This document shows, piece by piece, positions 23,689 through 32,046 of a DNA stretch of 32,046 bases. Location of the stretch: assembly GCA_964480945.1 (NCBI GenBank), contig CAYZRX010000040.1, positions 1 to 32,046 on the forward strand, given 5' to 3'. Position 1 is the first letter of the stretch, and each line of letters starts with the position of its first letter. A program made the translations under genes and the position numbers. A model generated the notes under the pieces. The model was not told the DNA's origin. It saw nothing but the letters and a program-made list of their open reading frames with translations, and searched no databases. Source of the stretch: VGWB01 sp964480945 (GTDB taxonomy: Bacteria; Bacteroidota; Ignavibacteria; UBA10030).

Positions 23689-24616
23689 CTCGGCGAAGCC
23701 ACAACGGGCGCGGTGAATCGTACAAATATTCTGCACCCGAAACAAAGTACTCATTCCGGACGATGTTCTCAAGATTCATTGGAAGATCTCGAGAGGGTTG
23801 CAGGAACGGATCAAAGGGATCGTGATTGATTGGGGGCAAACGAATTTGGGAACAGAGCGGAAGGGGATCGCTCTGGACGAAACGCACGTCTTGATGGTGT
23901 TGGCTCAGCAACCTCTCCGGAATCTGACTGACAACATGCCTGCGAAGCACTACATCCGATTCCAGCTTATCGGCTGCCTGTTTGGCCAGCGCCTGCTGCT
24001 TAAAAGGCAGAAGATGCCGGTCGATTTCCGATGAAAATACACCAGTCTATTCACGCGCCAGTCCGGAGAATCCATTTGTCGGCAGTTGGATGCCGTCCGT
24101 GTCGGCAAATGCACGACGGTCCGGCTCGAGTCAGTTCTGCTCACGCCTTCTCATTTCATTCCGTCGTATCTAGGCCAGACGTTTTGGAAATTCTTGCCAT
24201 TGGTCCTGCCGGTGATCGCTGCTGAACGACACAGCGGCCTTGATTTTTGCGCTTCGGTTTGATAGATTGCCCCCACGACCGGTCCACTTCTTCCAACGGC
24301 GCTCCGCTCTGCTCACGTTTCAGCTGGCGGCGGGAAGAAAAGCTGAGACCCGGTGGGGAGATTTCAATAGAGGAATCTTTTGACAACCGCCATCCTCCTC
24401 TCAAACAGGCGCCGTGATCGAATGTGACTCTCGTATTTCCGCTCATCGTCTGGAGTGACACGACGGAGAGGCTGCAGGCAGCCAGACTCGTTTCCTTCTC
24501 GACACCGAGCCACCGCAGTCCGCGGATCCTGACTGCAGTGAGAATGCTGGCAAAGCACGAGTTCCCTGATGGAGTGCTTGGCTCGCGCGATGCACTGCGC
24601 GAAGAGGAGGTTCTCA
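23689..24616. other. About 0.9 kb without a convincing gene
   Basis: Only short open frames occur here, on both strands, with no recognisable domain and no consistent start signals. The longest +-strand frame, at 23798-24034, would give 78 residues from a TTG codon. The only recognisable item is the tRNA-Phe 3' remnant at 24069-24103. The stretch may be decayed mobile DNA. A good Shine-Dalgarno (GAAGAGGAGG, 24601-24610) at its right end serves the kinase gene. Confidence 0.55.
24069..24103 (+). pseudogene. Degenerate 3'-half copy of tRNA-Phe (putative attachment-site remnant)
   Basis: Thirty of 35 bases align without gaps to tRNA-Phe positions 22672-22706, from the 3' anticodon stem through the variable loop and T-arm into the acceptor stem. 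Shared blocks are AATCCAT, TGTCGGC, GTT, GAT, CCGTCC and TGTC. The T-loop is mutated (TTGGATG for TTCGATT) and no 5' half exists, so it is not a functional tRNA. Same orientation, 1397 bp downstream. Partial tRNA duplication is the usual mark left when an integrative element recombines into a tRNA 3' end. Confidence 0.65.
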
Positions 24617-27100
24617 ATGGAAAGGACGATTCGAATACTTCATCTCGAACGCGATGAACACGAGGCCGAGGCACTTGCTTCGGCGATCGCAGAGCGCGGT
24701 CTCTCGTTTCGGGTTGACCGCGTGACGGACGGGGAAGCCTTCAGAAGGGCTCTTGAAGAACGCCGGTACGACTTAGTTCTCAGCGAGGATCATGTCGGGC
24801 CGTTTGATGCGTTCGATGCGCTGGCAGAGGTCAAAACGATCACGCCGGCGAGTCCCTTTATCGTCGTCGCTGGTGAGAACGATCGAGCGCGTGCTGCCGA
24901 GGCAACTTTCAGGGGCGCCTCAGCGTATGTATCGAAGAAAGATCTTGATCTGTTCGGCTCCATTGTGGCCAAAACACTTGAAACGGGTCCCACCGATCTC
25001 AAGATGCAGGATAAACTTGACTCGCGTTCCGGCGTCGAAGCGACACTCCGTGTCCTGATGGACGTTTGCCCGCAAGAGCTCTGCCTGATGACCACGGAGG
25101 GCCGCATTCTGTTTGCCAACAGAGCCTTTGCAGCAGCGCTCGGCGTACGTGCCGAGCAGCTTCCAGCTTCTTCCATCGACGCCATGCTGCCGCCGGAGCG
25201 ACTGGAGCTCGTTAAGCGTCTCTCTGCGGAGACCGTGCGGACTGGAAAGGCGGTTCGCTTTGACGAGAACTGGTTGGGCCGATGCCGCGAGAGCTCCCTC
25301 TCGCCTGTCCTGGAAGGAGAATCGGTGGTCACCAAGGTGCTTTTCAGTTCCATGGAGCTCAGCGTGCGGCGGCGTGCGGAGGAGCACTTCACCGGAGAAA
25401 GAGATCTCATGCGGGTTCTCATGGATCACCTTCCGGACTACATTTTCCTGAAGGATGCACAATGCCGGTACATCCTGTCCAACCTGTCTCATCTGCAAGT
25501 TCTCCGCGCAAAATGCGTAGAAGAGATCGTAGGGAAGACCGACTTCGACTTCTTTCCGCCAGAACTCGCCGCGCGATTCCACGCTGACGAAGAGTACGTG
25601 ATTCGCACGGGGGATCCGATTGTCAACGCGGACGAGGAGATCCTCGACGCGACAGGCCAGCGACGATTCCTCTTGACGACACGGTTACCCGTCCGAGATC
25701 CCCAGGGGCAGATTATCGGAACGTTCGCCATCTCGAGGGATGTGACGCAGGAGAAGCGGATCAACCAGGCCCTGCAGGAGGCCCAACAGGATCTCGAGCG
25801 AAAAGTCCAGGAACGAACGGCCGCTCTGGTGCAGGCAAATGCGGAGCTCCGGCGGGAAATCGCGGATCGGAACCGCGTCGAGGAGGTGCTTCGGGCGATC
25901 AATAAGAAGTATCAGACGCTCTTCGAGAGCTCAAAAGATGTCGTCTTCATCAGCTCCCCCGAAGGGAAATTCCTGGACATCAATCCGGCGGGCGTTGAAC
26001 TCTACGCCTACGACTCAAAAGAAGAATTGCTCAAGATCGACGTCACCAAGGACTTGTACGTCCACCCGGGAGACCGGCAGCGGTTCCAGGAGGAATTGAC
26101 GCGCTGCGGCTTCGTGAAAGAGTATGAGATGCTTCTGAAGCGAAAGGACGGCCAGCAATTGGTCGTCCTCGAAACGGCTATCGCGGTGCGGGATGACAAA
26201 GGAAATGTCATCGCATACCAGGGATTTACGAGGAACATAACCGAGCGTAAACGGGCGGAGGAGGAGCTCCGGAAAGCCCACACGGAGCTGGAGCGGCGGG
26301 TCCGTGAGCGAACGGCAGAGCTGGAGGAGGCGAACAAGGCGCTCCAGCTTGAGATCGCCGAGCGGAAGCGGGCTGAGCAGGAGCTGCGTGGTTCGAGGCA
26401 GCGCCTTCGTCATTTTGCCGCGCGGCTGCAGGATGTGCGCGAGGAGGAGAAGCAGAAGATCGCGCGGGAAATTCACGATGAACTCGGACAAGTTCTCACC
26501 GGACTCAAGATTGACCTTTCGTGGCTAAGCAAGAAGATTTCATCTAGCGGCACGCGTCCAGCTCGGCGCGGGGGCGGGACAAACGGCACGGCCGAAATCC
26601 GAAAGAAATTGGAGTCAATGTCGGGCCTTCTGGACGCGACCATGGAGATCGTTCGGCGCATCTCCCGGGAGTTGAGGCCGAGTGTTCTCGAGCATTTGGG
26701 GCTCCTCGGCACTCTCGAATGGCAAGCGCACGAGTTCGAGACGAGAACCGGCATAACGTGCACGGTCGCTGCTGATATGCAGGAAGTGCGTCTGAAGGAT
26801 CAAGATGAATCCCTTGCGGTCTTCCGCATCTTTCAGGAAGCACTGACCAACGTCGCGAGACACGCGCAGGCAACCGAGGTGAGGGTCGGGTTGACCGAGA
26901 TGAACAGGAATCTGGTTCTGACCGTCGCTGACAACGGCAAGGGGATTCAGGATGTGGAAGCGGCGTCCCACAAGTCGGTGGGACTGCTCGGGATGAGAGA
27001 GCGTGCGATCCTTCTCGGCGGAGATCTCACGATTGAAAGCGCTCCGGGCAAAGGGACAGCACTCACAGTACGGGTACCAATCGGGTCGGGCTTGCCATGA
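24617..27100 (+). CDS. PAS-rich sensor histidine kinase (NarL/DegS family) with degenerate receiver domain
   Basis: The 827-residue cytoplasmic kinase has no transmembrane helix or signal peptide. Domains in order: a receiver-like domain (1-120), three PAS domains (about 135-250, 260-380 and 430-560) joined by coiled coils rich in ERxAxLxxAN, HisKA_3 with REIHDELGQVLTGLK (phospho-acceptor His620) and HATPase (ALTNVARHAQA, DNGKGI, GLLGMRERA). In the receiver the usual phospho-Asp is Glu57 (DLVLSEDHV) and the acidic pair reads Glu11-Arg12, so it is probably not phosphorylated. The ATG at 24617 has GAAGAGGAGG upstream. It overlaps its response regulator gene by ATGA. The signal is unknown; the second PAS resembles those that bind small ligands or heme, but no ligand can be assigned. 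Confidence 0.88.
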   Translation: MERTIRILHLERDEHEAEALASAIAERGLSFRVDRVTDGEAFRRALEERRYDLVLSEDHVGPFDAFDALAEVKTITPASPFIVVAGENDRARAAEATFRGASAYVSKKDLDLFGSIVAKTLETGPTDLKMQDKLDSRSGVEATLRVLMDVCPQELCLMTTEGRILFANRAFAAALGVRAEQLPASSIDAMLPPERLELVKRLSAETVRTGKAVRFDENWLGRCRESSLSPVLEGESVVTKVLFSSMELSVRRRAEEHFTGERDLMRVLMDHLPDYIFLKDAQCRYILSNLSHLQVLRAKCVEEIVGKTDFDFFPPELAARFHADEEYVIRTGDPIVNADEEILDATGQRRFLLTTRLPVRDPQGQIIGTFAISRDVTQEKRINQALQEAQQDLERKVQERTAALVQANAELRREIADRNRVEEVLRAINKKYQTLFESSKDVVFISSPEGKFLDINPAGVELYAYDSKEELLKIDVTKDLYVHPGDRQRFQEELTRCGFVKEYEMLLKRKDGQQLVVLETAIAVRDDKGNVIAYQGFTRNITERKRAEEELRKAHTELERRVRERTAELEEANKALQLEIAERKRAEQELRGSRQRLRHFAARLQDVREEEKQKIAREIHDELGQVLTGLKIDLSWLSKKISSSGTRPARRGGGTNGTAEIRKKLESMSGLLDATMEIVRRISRELRPSVLEHLGLLGTLEWQAHEFETRTGITCTVAADMQEVRLKDQDESLAVFRIFQEALTNVARHAQATEVRVGLTEMNRNLVLTVADNGKGIQDVEAASHKSVGLLGMRERAILLGGDLTIESAPGKGTALTVRVPIGSGLP

Positions 27101-27735
27101 TTCGTATCCTTATTGCAGATGATCACCCTGTTGTGCGCCAGGGATTGCGGCACATTCTGTCAGAGGAGTTCCCGCAGGCGCAGGTGGGTGAGGCGCAGAA
27201 CGGCCAGGAGGTTCTGCAGCTCGTCCATCGCCAGAAGTGGGATATCGTCATCCTGGACTTGTCGATGCCGGGGAGGAGTGGGCTGGATCTCATCAAGGAG
27301 CTGAAACGAGCGTACCCACAACTCCGGATTCTTGTGCTCACCATGCTTTCGGAGGAGCAACTGGCCATCCGCGTTCTCCGCGCCGGGGCAGAAGGGTTCC
27401 TCACGAAAGACAATGCGCCCGAGGAGCTTGTGAAGGCGATCCGAAAACTCCTTGCCGGGAGCAAGTACGTGAACCCCTCACTGGCTCAAGCGCTCGTCTT
27501 CGACCTTGCCACCACGTCTCCCGAAACACCGCTTCACGCAAAACTTTCCGATCGTGAATACCAAGTGCTTTGTATGATCGCATCGGGGAAGAGCGTCAAA
27601 GATATCGCAGAAGATCTCTCGCTCAGCATAAAAACTATCAACACCTATCGTGCTCGTATCCTTGAGAAGTTGAGCTTGAAGTCTAACGTCGAGCTGACGC
27701 GGTACGTCATAGAGAATCGGTTGAGAACCCTCTAA
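27097..27735 (+). CDS. NarL/FixJ-family response regulator
   Basis: The 212-residue protein has a receiver domain with the acidic pair ADDHP, phospho-acceptor Asp54 (VILDLSMPG), Thr in VLTML and Lys in FLTKDN. It ends with a LuxR-type helix-turn-helix (LSDREYQVLCMIASGKSVKD, then LSIKTINTYRARILEKL). It is the cognate partner of the kinase encoded just before it, given the four-base overlap and the HisKA_3/NarL pairing rule. Its targets are not visible; the nearest candidate is the TonB-receptor operon 495 bp downstream. Confidence 0.94.
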   Translation: MIRILIADDHPVVRQGLRHILSEEFPQAQVGEAQNGQEVLQLVHRQKWDIVILDLSMPGRSGLDLIKELKRAYPQLRILVLTMLSEEQLAIRVLRAGAEGFLTKDNAPEELVKAIRKLLAGSKYVNPSLAQALVFDLATTSPETPLHAKLSDREYQVLCMIASGKSVKDIAEDLSLSIKTINTYRARILEKLSLKSNVELTRYVIENRLRTL

Positions 27736-28230
27736 GGCTCTTTCTCCGGACTGACCTCCTTTCTCATCATTCTTGCTCAGTAACTGAGAATCACTCTCAG
27801 GATTGCCCTTGCGCCGACGCCGATCCTGATCGCGATCTCCCAAAAACGCGAATCCAAACCCAGCATCGCGCCTCGCTCGGGCGTTGCCGGCAGGTGTGTG
27901 GATTCGGAAGGTCATGGCGCGGGCTCCTTCGTCGTGAAACCGTCGTCGACCCGAGTTTCGTCTGGTCGGCTTGTCGGAGAAAATCCTACACGGGGGGCGG
28001 ACTTTGTCCGACAGCGAAATCAGAGAGCTGCCGATTGATTTTTGATAAGTGAAGAAGTAGACTGCTGCGGCCTGCCAACTCCAAGAACCCGCAAGGCAGA
28101 TGCTAACAGCCGAAAACGAATTTCATCAACGCACACATTCCTGAAGCTGTGGTGTAGTCCACGACTGAGGGATAAGTGGGAACCTGCGCGTTTGCCATCT
28201 AACTAACACTACTTAAAGGAGGAGGATGTT
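27736..28230. other. 495-bp intergenic region before the TonB-receptor operon
   Basis: No gene is supported. It contains CTGAGA-ATCAC-TCTCAG (about 27784-27800) and a 7-bp inverted repeat TGTCGGA/TCCGACA (27972-27978 and 28007-28013), either of which could be an operator for the adjacent regulator. A strong Shine-Dalgarno AAGGAGGAGG (28216-28225) serves the receptor gene. I see no clear promoter or known riboswitch; no cobalamin-box-like sequence was found by eye. Confidence 0.5.
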
Positions 28231-31161
28231 ATGTTGCATAAAACGTTCCTCATCTTTGTGCTCCTGTGCGTGCTGCTCGGAACAGCGGTTGCTCAATACG
28301 GAAAAGTGAGCGGCTACGTGAAAGACAAGGAGTCGAAAGAACCCCTCGTTGGTGCTAATGTCACGATCCTCGGCACGAGCTTCGGTGCGGCGTCGGACGT
28401 TGAGGGAAGGTTCGTGATCCTGAACCTCCCCCCTGGTCCGTACGACATCCGCGCTTCGTACGTGGGCTACCAGGAGGTCGTGGTCAACGGAATCCGAGTC
28501 ACCTCCGGCCTGACGGAGACCGTGAATTTCGAGATGCAGGCGTCGTCTGTATTGCTCCCGGCTCTTCAGGTGACTGCGGAGAGACCTCTGGTGGAGAAGA
28601 GCGCGACAAACATCACTCGAATCGTGAAAGCTGAAGATATCGAGAACTTGCCGGTCCGTGGCATCGGGGCGTATATGGCCCTACAGCCCGGAGTGGCAGA
28701 AGTGAACGGGCAGTTCCACATTCGTGGGAGTCGAGAAGACGAAGTCGGCTACTATGTGGAAGGTGCCAACACGAAGAACCTGCGCGGTTCGGGCAATCTC
28801 GTGACCACGATTCCTGAAGCCGTTGAAGAGGTTCTCGTGCAGGCGGGTGGCTACTCGGCTGAATTCGGCGGATCGAATGCGGGCATCATTCAGCAAAACC
28901 TCAAAACCGGACAGTCCCGGTTGAATGCGTTCGTGCAGTATGAGACGGACGATTTCGGCAACTATCCGTACAAGCAGTTTTTGGGCACGTACTCCTACGG
29001 TTACAAGGATCTGGTGATGAGCGTCAGTGGGCCTGCGACGTCCAATATCAGATTCTTCCTGGCGGGTGAAAACAACTTCATGCGCGATTACAACCCCGTC
29101 TTCTGGTACGGAGCCGACTTCGGCTACCTCACGGATTCGGGACTTCGGAGCGGGCTCGCCGGTGATACCTCTGTTGCGCCGCTGAAGTGGCAGGACGGCA
29201 ACATCCCTGGTCGATTCGCCAACCGGTATACGGCGAACGGCACCGTTCTGTTAGACTACAAGCCGCTCCTGGTTCGATTGGCAGGGTCGTACACCTGGTC
29301 GAGGCAGAAATCAAACGCTTTTCCAATCCAGTATCTCTTCGACCAAGCAAGGTTGCCGTACACCGATAACACGAGCGCCTTTGTGACTGCCAAGGCCACG
29401 TATTTCCTCGCGGAGAAGACCTTTGCCGAAGTAAATCTCGACTACGTGAACAATTTCAGCGAGACGTACGACCCCAACTTCGGAAGCAACTGGCTTCTCT
29501 ACGCGGATAGCGCCGCGGCGGCCCAGCATGGTTGGGAGTATCTGAGCGCCGCGTTGCCGCCGTACGACTACGTCTTTGACGGGTTCCCCTTCTCACGTCC
29601 GGGAGCGATGCTCACCGGATACTCGAAGGCGAACAGGACATCGTACGGGTTCTCTGCAAATATCACCAGCCAGATGGGAAGGCACGAGTTGAAAGTGGGT
29701 GGGTCGTATGATTACTGGACCTTCAGGAACTATGCGATCGGAGGCCTGACCGGACTTCTCCAGAGCATTCAGTCACGCCCCGGCATCCAAAACAACATGG
29801 ATGAGTATCTGAGGTTCATTCGACAATCCACCACTCAGCTCAACAACTACGGCTACAATGAGCTCGGGGATCAATTGAACAGCGGATTGGATGGGCCCAA
29901 GCATCCGTATTTCGCCAGCGCCTACTTTCAGGACAAGATCGAGTTCGATGACCTGATCATCAATGCGGGCATCCGTGTTGACCACATGTTCTTCGACTCC
30001 TGGAAAATGGTAGATCCGACCAATCCCCTCTATGACCCGATCAACCTTCAGATCGGTAACTTGCAGCCCGGAAGAAAATTCACGTATGTCCAACCTCGTG
30101 TGGGATTCTCATTCCCCGCTTCAGACCGGACCGTGTTCCACATGCAGTATGGAAGGTTTATCCAGGCGCCCGACCTCAACACGATGTATCTAGGGCGGAG
30201 AGCTGCCTTCCAGTACTTTCTGTTCGCCTTTCAGAATCCTCTCGGATATGACCTTTCGCCGATTCAAACAACGCAATACGAGATCGGATTCACCCAGCAG
30301 TTTACCGACTTCGCAGCGTTCGATATCACGGGCTTCTACAAGGACATCAAAGGATTGGTACAGGTTGATCGCCAGGCGACAGCGCCTGGTTCCCCGGTTC
30401 TCCTGTACCATATCTACGTCAACAGTGACTTTTCCACCACGACGGGCCTTGAGTTCTCACTGCGGTTGAGAAGGACGAACCGAATGCAAGCCCAGATCAA
30501 CTACACCTTGTCGGACGCGAAAGGGACGAACTCCTTCCCGAATAGTGCCGCAGCGACCAGCAATAGCGGGGAGATCACACCCACTCTCGTCACGCCGCTT
30601 GTATACTCTGAGCAGCATCGAGGTGCAGTTTCTATCGATTATCGGTTTGGACGGGGGGACGGTGGGCCGGTTCTGGAAGAGTTCGGACTGAATCTGCTCT
30701 TCACGTTCAACAGCGGCCACCCGTACACGAAGGCGACGGGCGGCCTTGGTCAGCAAGGGCCGGATCTCGGAGGAATCCTCAATGACGGAGACGCCCGGCA
30801 GCGACGGCCGATTGAACCGATCGGTTCGTCCACGACGCCGTGGGTGTTTAACTTCGACCTGGCGGTCGACAAGACATTTCACATAGGCGATATGGGCATC
30901 AACGTGTATGCAAAGGTCCTGAACGTTCTGAACACGAAGAGCGTCATCAACGTGTACTATAGGACGGGCAATGCATACAACGACGGTTTCTTCGCCGATC
31001 CGAACTTGAGCGCCTTGATCGTTGCGTCCCAACCTCCGGAGTATACGGACATGTACAATGCCATCAATATTCAGGATCGCCAGCATCAATGGCGGACCAA
31101 CGGAAGCGATCTGTTCAGCTCACCCAGGCAGATTCGCCTTGGCGTTCGGTTCGAGTACTAG
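28231..31161 (+). CDS. TonB-dependent outer-membrane receptor with carboxypeptidase-regulatory-like domain
   Basis: The 976-residue protein has a signal peptide (MLHKTFLIFVLLCVLLGTAVA), then a CarboxypepD_reg-like domain at about residues 25-110 (VSGYVKDKESKEPLVGANV, ILNLPPGPYDIRASYVGY). A plug domain at about 115-235 follows (ENLPVRGIGAYMALQPGV, HIRGSREDEVGYYVEGAN), then a long beta-barrel ending RLGVRFEY, whose terminal aromatic residue is the usual outer-membrane assembly signal. Such proteins import large substrates using the TonB system. No SusD-like partner follows, so it is not a standard SusCD pair. The next gene encodes a secreted protein 48 bp downstream, probably co-transcribed. 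The substrate is unknown. Confidence 0.9.
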   Translation: MLHKTFLIFVLLCVLLGTAVAQYGKVSGYVKDKESKEPLVGANVTILGTSFGAASDVEGRFVILNLPPGPYDIRASYVGYQEVVVNGIRVTSGLTETVNFEMQASSVLLPALQVTAERPLVEKSATNITRIVKAEDIENLPVRGIGAYMALQPGVAEVNGQFHIRGSREDEVGYYVEGANTKNLRGSGNLVTTIPEAVEEVLVQAGGYSAEFGGSNAGIIQQNLKTGQSRLNAFVQYETDDFGNYPYKQFLGTYSYGYKDLVMSVSGPATSNIRFFLAGENNFMRDYNPVFWYGADFGYLTDSGLRSGLAGDTSVAPLKWQDGNIPGRFANRYTANGTVLLDYKPLLVRLAGSYTWSRQKSNAFPIQYLFDQARLPYTDNTSAFVTAKATYFLAEKTFAEVNLDYVNNFSETYDPNFGSNWLLYADSAAAAQHGWEYLSAALPPYDYVFDGFPFSRPGAMLTGYSKANRTSYGFSANITSQMGRHELKVGGSYDYWTFRNYAIGGLTGLLQSIQSRPGIQNNMDEYLRFIRQSTTQLNNYGYNELGDQLNSGLDGPKHPYFASAYFQDKIEFDDLIINAGIRVDHMFFDSWKMVDPTNPLYDPINLQIGNLQPGRKFTYVQPRVGFSFPASDRTVFHMQYGRFIQAPDLNTMYLGRRAAFQYFLFAFQNPLGYDLSPIQTTQYEIGFTQQFTDFAAFDITGFYKDIKGLVQVDRQATAPGSPVLLYHIYVNSDFSTTTGLEFSLRLRRTNRMQAQINYTLSDAKGTNSFPNSAAATSNSGEITPTLVTPLVYSEQHRGAVSIDYRFGRGDGGPVLEEFGLNLLFTFNSGHPYTKATGGLGQQGPDLGGILNDGDARQRRPIEPIGSSTTPWVFNFDLAVDKTFHIGDMGINVYAKVLNVLNTKSVINVYYRTGNAYNDGFFADPNLSALIVASQPPEYTDMYNAINIQDRQHQWRTNGSDLFSSPRQIRLGVRFEY

Positions 31162-31209
31162 AACCTGCTCTCATCCGATGCGAAAGAACTTATTTCATAC
31201 AGAGGAGCT

Positions 31210-32046
31210 ATGAATATGAAAAGGTATTTGATGATGGTGTCGGCCCTCTTGCTTGTGCTGCCTGCCTTTCTCTTTGCTCAAGACAAGTCCCATCCTGGTG
31301 AGAAGGCCGGTTCGCTCTGGAAGGGAGCCGGAACTCCATTCCAAAATGTCATGGACATCAACAACATTTCGGTCTGGGCAAAGGCTGACGGTTGGCACCC
31401 GAATGTCCACAACGGAGTAGCCGCGGGGACGTATCCGAAAGGAACGAACGGCTGGGGTTGGGCGGCTGGATGGCTCTTTGGGGGGAAGGTCAGCGACGGA
31501 GGGAGCCAGACCGTCCGCGTCGGCGGCTGTCTCGATCGTCCCGGCTTGCAGTCTGGCAAAATCCTTACCGATGCGTCCGGACATGTGACCGGCAGAGAAG
31601 ATCCATCGGCACCCGATGTGAGGGTGTTTCGCGTGAGGCCGGATTGGGCCACAGCCGACCTGAAGGATGATGCGTCGTACTTCTACGACAAATCGTCAAG
31701 CCAAGTAACGGACGCCGACATCGCGACGATCCGTGCGCAGTACCAAACGGATTGGAACGAGTGGCCGGCCAGCAAAGGAGCTCCGTACCAGGATGTCAAC
31801 GGGAACGGTTCGTACGATTCTGGTACCGACGTTCCCGGCATACCGGGGGCTGATCAGACGCTCTGGTTGGTGGCAAACGATCTGAGCGAGTCGCAATCGG
31901 CCCAATTCTACGGCTCGATCCCGACGGGGATCGAGTTCCAGCTCTGCCTGTGGGCGTACGCCTCCAGCACACCTTTGAATGATGTGGTCTTCTACCAGGC
32001 AAAGTGGATCTACAAAGGGACGGCGACAACTCCTGCGGGCTCCACC
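31210..32046 (+). CDS. Secreted protein of unknown function (5' part, runs off the window)
   Basis: The frame is open from ATG 31210 (or ATG 31216) to the window end, 279 codons. AGAGGAG precedes the start. A signal peptide (MNMKRYLMMVSALLLVLPAFLFA) is followed by an aromatic, Gly-rich region (GWGWAAGWLFGGKVSDGG). Near residue 200 a Ca-binding-like loop, DVNGNGSYDSGTD, resembles dockerin or EF-hand loops. The C-terminus is missing, so a type IX secretion sorting domain, common in such Bacteroidota proteins, cannot be confirmed. It sits directly after the TonB receptor. I do not recognise the family. Confidence 0.75.
   Translation, partial: MNMKRYLMMVSALLLVLPAFLFAQDKSHPGEKAGSLWKGAGTPFQNVMDINNISVWAKADGWHPNVHNGVAAGTYPKGTNGWGWAAGWLFGGKVSDGGSQTVRVGGCLDRPGLQSGKILTDASGHVTGREDPSAPDVRVFRVRPDWATADLKDDASYFYDKSSSQVTDADIATIRAQYQTDWNEWPASKGAPYQDVNGNGSYDSGTDVPGIPGADQTLWLVANDLSESQSAQFYGSIPTGIEFQLCLWAYASSTPLNDVVFYQAKWIYKGTATTPAGST

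Noticed and set aside
23628..23702. Longer SGNH lipoprotein starting at an upstream in-frame codon
   Set aside because: A -35/-10 pair lies inside that stretch, and a long N-terminal tail before the lipoprotein signal would be abnormal.
23798..24034. 78-residue +-strand ORF after the SGNH gene
   Set aside because: TTG start, no recognised domain and no hydrophobic or repeat pattern; it lies in a region that looks decayed.
24156..24674. 172-residue --strand ORF before the sensor kinase
   Set aside because: Overlaps the kinase start antisense, has a Ser/Arg-rich shadow-like composition and no start signal.
27478..27915. 145-residue --strand ORF over the response regulator end
   Set aside because: Most of it is antisense to a clear LuxR-type regulator, and its N-terminal part is Arg/Asp-rich with no domain.
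27736..28230. Cobalamin or other metabolite riboswitch before the TonB receptor
   Set aside because: No box resembling a known riboswitch core was seen; only two short inverted repeats are present.

Overview
The window is about 32 kb of roughly 55-57% GC DNA from an assembled scaffold (one 100-N gap at 22289-22388). It is almost entirely coding on the + strand. The gene content points to the Bacteroidota/Chlorobiota (FCB) side of the tree, probably an Ignavibacteria-like lineage. The clues are an Alternative Complex III cluster joined to a heme-copper oxidase, a TonB-dependent receptor with a carboxypeptidase-regulatory-like N-terminus followed by a large secreted protein, a DUF4783-like protein, and an SGNH lipoprotein. 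Clear Shine-Dalgarno sequences in front of many genes fit Ignavibacteria/Chlorobi better than classical Bacteroidia. The taxonomic call is inference.

Region 1 (1-8978) is an aerobic respiratory operon: the tail of ActE, ActF, a membrane-anchored cytochrome c, a SCO copper chaperone, cytochrome oxidase subunits in the unusual order I-III-IV-II, a multi-pass membrane protein carrying a C-terminal cytochrome c domain, and heme O synthase (CtaB). Quinol electrons would pass through ACIII and c-type hemes to an A2-type heme-copper oxidase. SCO and CtaB serve its assembly.

Region 2 (8979-11998) is a pyrimidine operon, pyrR-pyrB-pyrC. Its roughly 190-nt leader holds a sigma70-like promoter, a hairpin that closely matches the PyrR-binding RNA consensus, a long A/U inverted repeat and an intrinsic-terminator-like hairpin just before the pyrR ribosome binding site. 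I read this as PyrR-controlled transcription attenuation; it is the most interesting regulatory element here.

Region 3 (11999-22262) holds an Fn3 lipoprotein with a clear terminator, a DUF4783-like secreted protein, a 1307-residue NtrY-like sensor kinase with no adjacent response regulator, pgeF and glmS (cell-wall quality control and amino-sugar supply), a FabL/FabI-type SDR reductase and an acyl-CoA dehydrogenase.

Region 4 (22263-24616) is accessory DNA. It has the assembly gap, three copies of a palindromic repeat running into tRNA-Phe(GAA), a terminator, an oppositely oriented SGNH-hydrolase lipoprotein gene, and a degenerate second copy of the 3' half of tRNA-Phe about 1.4 kb downstream. 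This looks like a scar of integration at the tRNA.

Region 5 (24617-32046) has a PAS-rich NarL-family sensor kinase with a degenerate receiver domain, its LuxR-type response regulator (ATGA overlap), a 495-bp intergenic stretch, a TonB-dependent receptor and the start of a secreted protein that runs off the end. Coordinates and motifs were read by eye; no database search was run.
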